Below, one piece after another: positions 50,728-53,299 of a stretch of DNA of 53,299 nucleotides (positions are counted from its first letter, which is position 1; the number at the start of each line of letters is the position of its first letter). The position numbers and the translations under genes were made by a program. The DNA lies in contig JANYLR010000105.1 of assembly GCA_025363715.1 (NCBI GenBank), positions 1 through 53,299 on the forward strand, written 5' to 3'. Below the pieces are notes generated by a model. It was not told where the DNA came from and searched no databases. It saw nothing but the letters and a program-made list of their open reading frames with translations. The stretch comes from Holophagaceae bacterium. GTDB lineage: Bacteria > Acidobacteriota > Holophagae > Holophagales > Holophagaceae.

Positions 50728-53299
50728 TGGACACCCTCCGCCTTGAGCACGTTGGACAGGAGGGACCAGGTCAGATCCCGGGGACGAATGGGCGCGGGGC
50801 GGCCATCCACCAGGTGGTAGGTGCTGGGCGGGGCCTCGGGCACCGCCAATTCCGCGCGCAGGGCTTTCAGGTTGAATGCCTTGCGGTCTGTGAGGATGCG
50901 CAGGGCCTCCTTCACGCCACCTTCATTTCCAACCTTCCGAGCCAGGCGGGCGGCATCGACCAGGGCGGCGTTGATGTCTGCGGTACGGAAGCGGCGCTCG
51001 ACGAGCAGCCGGGCCATGCCCTCGGGCGAGACATCCTCAAGGGCCCACTGGGCAGCCTCGGCGGAGCGGGGCAGAAGGCCCCGGGCGGCACGGAGGCGGA
51101 GCAGCATTCGATCCCCGTCGCCAGAGCCCCTTTGAGAGCTGCCCAGGGTAATACCCACGCGCAGCAGAGCCTCTTCTTCAGCGGCTGAGGGGCTGCGCAG
51201 GGCGGCCCGGGCCGAGAGCAGGTCCAGGGGATGCGCTTTCAGGCGGACGCCCAGGGGACCCACCACGCCCTCGGCCTTGCCCGCCCAGGCCGGCAGGGCC
51301 TCGGTCCAGGGCGGCGGTGCCTTCATGCCAGCGGGCACGGGAGCGCCCAGGCGACGCCAGGCATCGAAGGCCTGCACTTCCTCGCGGGCTTCCCAGGCGC
51401 TGCGGCGGCGTCCTTCGAACAGGGCCATGGCGCCGTCGGCGGGTCGCTTGAGGGCCACGAGGATGGTAGATCGCTGAACAGAGGCGGAGAAGGCGAATCG
51501 CCGTGGCCAGCGAGCCAGCCAGCGGGGGGCTTCGGCAGGCAGGCTCGTGGCCAGGGTCTCCGTGAGGGGCCCCAGTTCTTCGGCTTGCACCTCCCCGCGG
51601 AACCAGGCTTCTTCCAGTTCCTGGGCGAGACCAGAGGCCTCGCTGGCAGGGGCAAGCTCGAAGGCCAGTTTCCATGCGGGGAGGGTAGTTCGTCCCTCCT
51701 CCCGCTTCGTCTTCAGGAAGGTCCGGATGCGGGCCTCGAGAGGCGCCGCAGTCTTGGCCTCTTGGAAGGGTGAAAGCCAGGCACGCAGACGATCCACGAT
51801 CGGATCGCCGGCGCCGGGGCGTTCGGGCGGAGCGAGCTCTTCGCCTTCCTCGCCCCCTTCGGAGCCCTCCAGCAGGCGCTCAGGTACCGCGATGTGGAGG
51901 GACTCGCCACGACGGAGACCGGCGAGCATGCCCTCGGCGAGACCGAGGGACAGGTTGGCCTCGCCCCGGGCGAGCCGCATGCGCACGGCCAGAAGATCGG
52001 CCAGGTCATCGCTACCGGTGTGAGTGAGGCGTGCGAAGAGTCCGGGTTTGGCCACCGAGGGTTTCAGGGCTTCCTCGACCGCCTTCACCACGGCCAGCCG
52101 TTCGGCCAGGGGCTGCCGCTCCAGCCAGGCTGCGGCGTGGGGCCAGGGTCCGCCCAGCTTCACCAAGCCACGGCGTGGCAGCGGTGCGCTGTCGTGGGCC
52201 CAGAGTTCCTTGAGCCAGTACCGGATCTGGTCGGCGCTCAGCTGGCTCTCGCGCGGCCTCCAGCGATGGGCGAGGGCCGCCCGGTAGCCATTGGGATCGG
52301 CGGTGCTGAATCGCGCCGCTTCGGCCGGACGCAGGTCCCGCAGGTAGGCCAGGAAGGCGGGGCCCACCGGGCGGCTGGGGTCCAGCAGGTCTAGAGGCGA
52401 AGGCAGGCCGGCGTCCTCGGCGAGAGCCGAGAGGCTGCGGAACTCCTCCTCGGTGAGCCTGGTCTGGGCGGCCAGCACGTAGGCACCAAAGGCCTCCGCC
52501 GCCTGTTCCCGCTGATTCGCGGCCACCAAGAGCGTCACCTGGCCTTCAAGCCAGCCGCGATCGTTGGCCCCACCAGAGCGCCCATCCATGATTTCCAGGG
52601 CGAGGGGCAGATTTTTTTCCGCCCGGGCCAGACGCATGGCCAGCAGGGTGCGGCTGGTTTCACCGCCCCGCTGGGGTGAATCCAGGGGCAGGTAGGGAGC
52701 GCTGGCAGCCCCCGAGCGGTGTCGGGCCAGGGCTTCGAGCACATACCAGGCCTCCCCGGGGCGCTCACCCCAGAGGGCGCCGGGTAGACGGCCCTGGTCC
52801 ACACCCTGGCCGATGATCCGATCATCGCCGGCTTCCAGCAACTCGCCCTTGAGGTCCCTGCGGGGGGAGAACTCGGGCCAGACCCACTGGGCGTCCTTTC
52901 CCAGCACGTCGCCAACGGTCTGGGGTCCACGCAACTTGGCAATCAGAGGGTCCCTCACAGCGTCAGGCGCGCCCTGCACGAGGCGTCCCAGGGCCGTGGT
53001 CACCTGCTCCACCATTCGGTACCGGGCCACGAGCACGGGATCCTGGGCCTTCAAGGCGGGCTCCCAGAAGCGGAACCAGGCAAGGCACATGTCCCGAGGG
53101 AGAATCGCCAGCAAGGGCTCCGGTTTCCAATGCCGGGCGGCCATTACCCAGAAGCGGTCCCAGAGGGTGCGATTGCTCATGACCTCTGCAAGCTCCTTGA
53201 CCTTCTCAGGATGGGCCGAGGCGGCCCGGGCCCACACGGCCAGCACTCGCGGGTCATCCAGCCACAGGGACCAGGACCAGCGGGGCGTGTCGGCCGACA
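50724..53299 (-). CDS. Large Leu/Arg-rich protein of unknown function, 5' end outside the window
   Basis: At least 857 residues are in frame up to the window edge with no stop; the first listed start codon (GTG at 53246) lies inside the gene, since upstream codons translate as DTPRWSWSLWLDDPRV. The protein is alpha-helical, rich in Ala, Arg and Leu, with many short helical pairs that suggest a solenoid or TPR-like scaffold, but I see no consensus TPR. There are no transmembrane segments in the part visible. It is the first gene of the transcript leading to the secreted proteins, its stop overlapping the next ATG by ATGA. Confidence 0.75.
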   Translation of the reverse strand, partial: SADTPRWSWSLWLDDPRVLAVWARAASAHPEKVKELAEVMSNRTLWDRFWVMAARHWKPEPLLAILPRDMCLAWFRFWEPALKAQDPVLVARYRMVEQVTTALGRLVQGAPDAVRDPLIAKLRGPQTVGDVLGKDAQWVWPEFSPRRDLKGELLEAGDDRIIGQGVDQGRLPGALWGERPGEAWYVLEALARHRSGAASAPYLPLDSPQRGGETSRTLLAMRLARAEKNLPLALEIMDGRSGGANDRGWLEGQVTLLVAANQREQAAEAFGAYVLAAQTRLTEEEFRSLSALAEDAGLPSPLDLLDPSRPVGPAFLAYLRDLRPAEAARFSTADPNGYRAALAHRWRPRESQLSADQIRYWLKELWAHDSAPLPRRGLVKLGGPWPHAAAWLERQPLAERLAVVKAVEEALKPSVAKPGLFARLTHTGSDDLADLLAVRMRLARGEANLSLGLAEGMLAGLRRGESLHIAVPERLLEGSEGGEEGEELAPPERPGAGDPIVDRLRAWLSPFQEAKTAAPLEARIRTFLKTKREEGRTTLPAWKLAFELAPASEASGLAQELEEAWFRGEVQAEELGPLTETLATSLPAEAPRWLARWPRRFAFSASVQRSTILVALKRPADGAMALFEGRRRSAWEAREEVQAFDAWRRLGAPVPAGMKAPPPWTEALPAWAGKAEGVVGPLGVRLKAHPLDLLSARAALRSPSAAEEEALLRVGITLGSSQRGSGDGDRMLLRLRAARGLLPRSAEAAQWALEDVSPEGMARLLVERRFRTADINAALVDAARLARKVGNEGGVKEALRILTDRKAFNLKALRAELAVPEAPPSTYHLVDGRPAPIRPRDLTWSLLSNVLKAEGVQ

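Overview
The window is a high-GC bacterial chromosome segment with tightly packed, often ATGA-overlapping genes. The combination of LPS-biosynthesis and LPS-export genes (lpxC, lptB), a futalosine-pathway menaquinone gene (mqnC), sigma-54, a family of multiheme c-type cytochromes fused to membrane b-type cytochrome domains, and a short-HisG/HisZ histidine operon suggests a diderm, metal-respiring or anaerobic bacterium. My best guess is Acidobacteriota, class Holophagae (Geothrix-like); this is inference from gene content, not a database match. I recognised no rRNA, tRNA or CRISPR array.

Layout. 1-225: a 75-bp-arm perfect palindrome, related to a second repeat at 43613-43930. 393-6849: phoH, a small membrane protein, tyrS, a DUF4388/SPOR protein, rlpA and ispD. 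6966-7880: lpxC. 7977-16341: a complete histidine operon (hisD, hisC fused to a HAD phosphatase domain, hisB, hisH, hisA, hisF, hisIE, hisZ, hisG) that carries two related MITE-like elements, one on each side of hisG. 16413-17867: gabD on the minus strand. 17996-22202: a three-gene minus-strand operon of an LTA-synthase-like sulfatase, a metallophosphoesterase and a polytopic membrane protein.

22265-30716, all minus strand: mqnC with a 54-residue Cys-rich companion, then hpf, rpoN, lptB, a very large LptC/LptA-like protein, recJ and accA (transcribed in the order accA to hpf). 30848-36197, plus strand: a single open frame encoding CoaE followed by TldD, a frameshifted pmbA/tldE, and a phosphohexomutase. 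36252-41826, minus strand: an electron-transfer island with five c-type cytochromes. Two of them are large 11-heme proteins with b-type membrane domains that resemble CbcL-class quinol oxidases, and CRP/FNR-like palindromes sit upstream of two of the transcription units.

41936-43591: a methylmalonyl-CoA-mutase large-type subunit. 43982-46277: an amidohydrolase and rpe. 46314-53299, minus strand: a GIY-YIG protein and a secreted cell-wall cluster that includes a penicillin-binding-like/SpoIID fusion, an apparently inactive paralogue of its transpeptidase domain, and two unrecognised proteins, the last running off the window.

The most notable points are: the HisC-HAD fusion, which would supply the otherwise missing histidinol-phosphatase step; the MITE-like elements that contribute a Shine-Dalgarno sequence, protein C-terminus and stop codons around hisG; the PBP/SpoIID fusion with its pseudoenzyme; the paired 11-heme quinol oxidase candidates; and the stop-less coaE-tldD frame next to a frameshifted pmbA.
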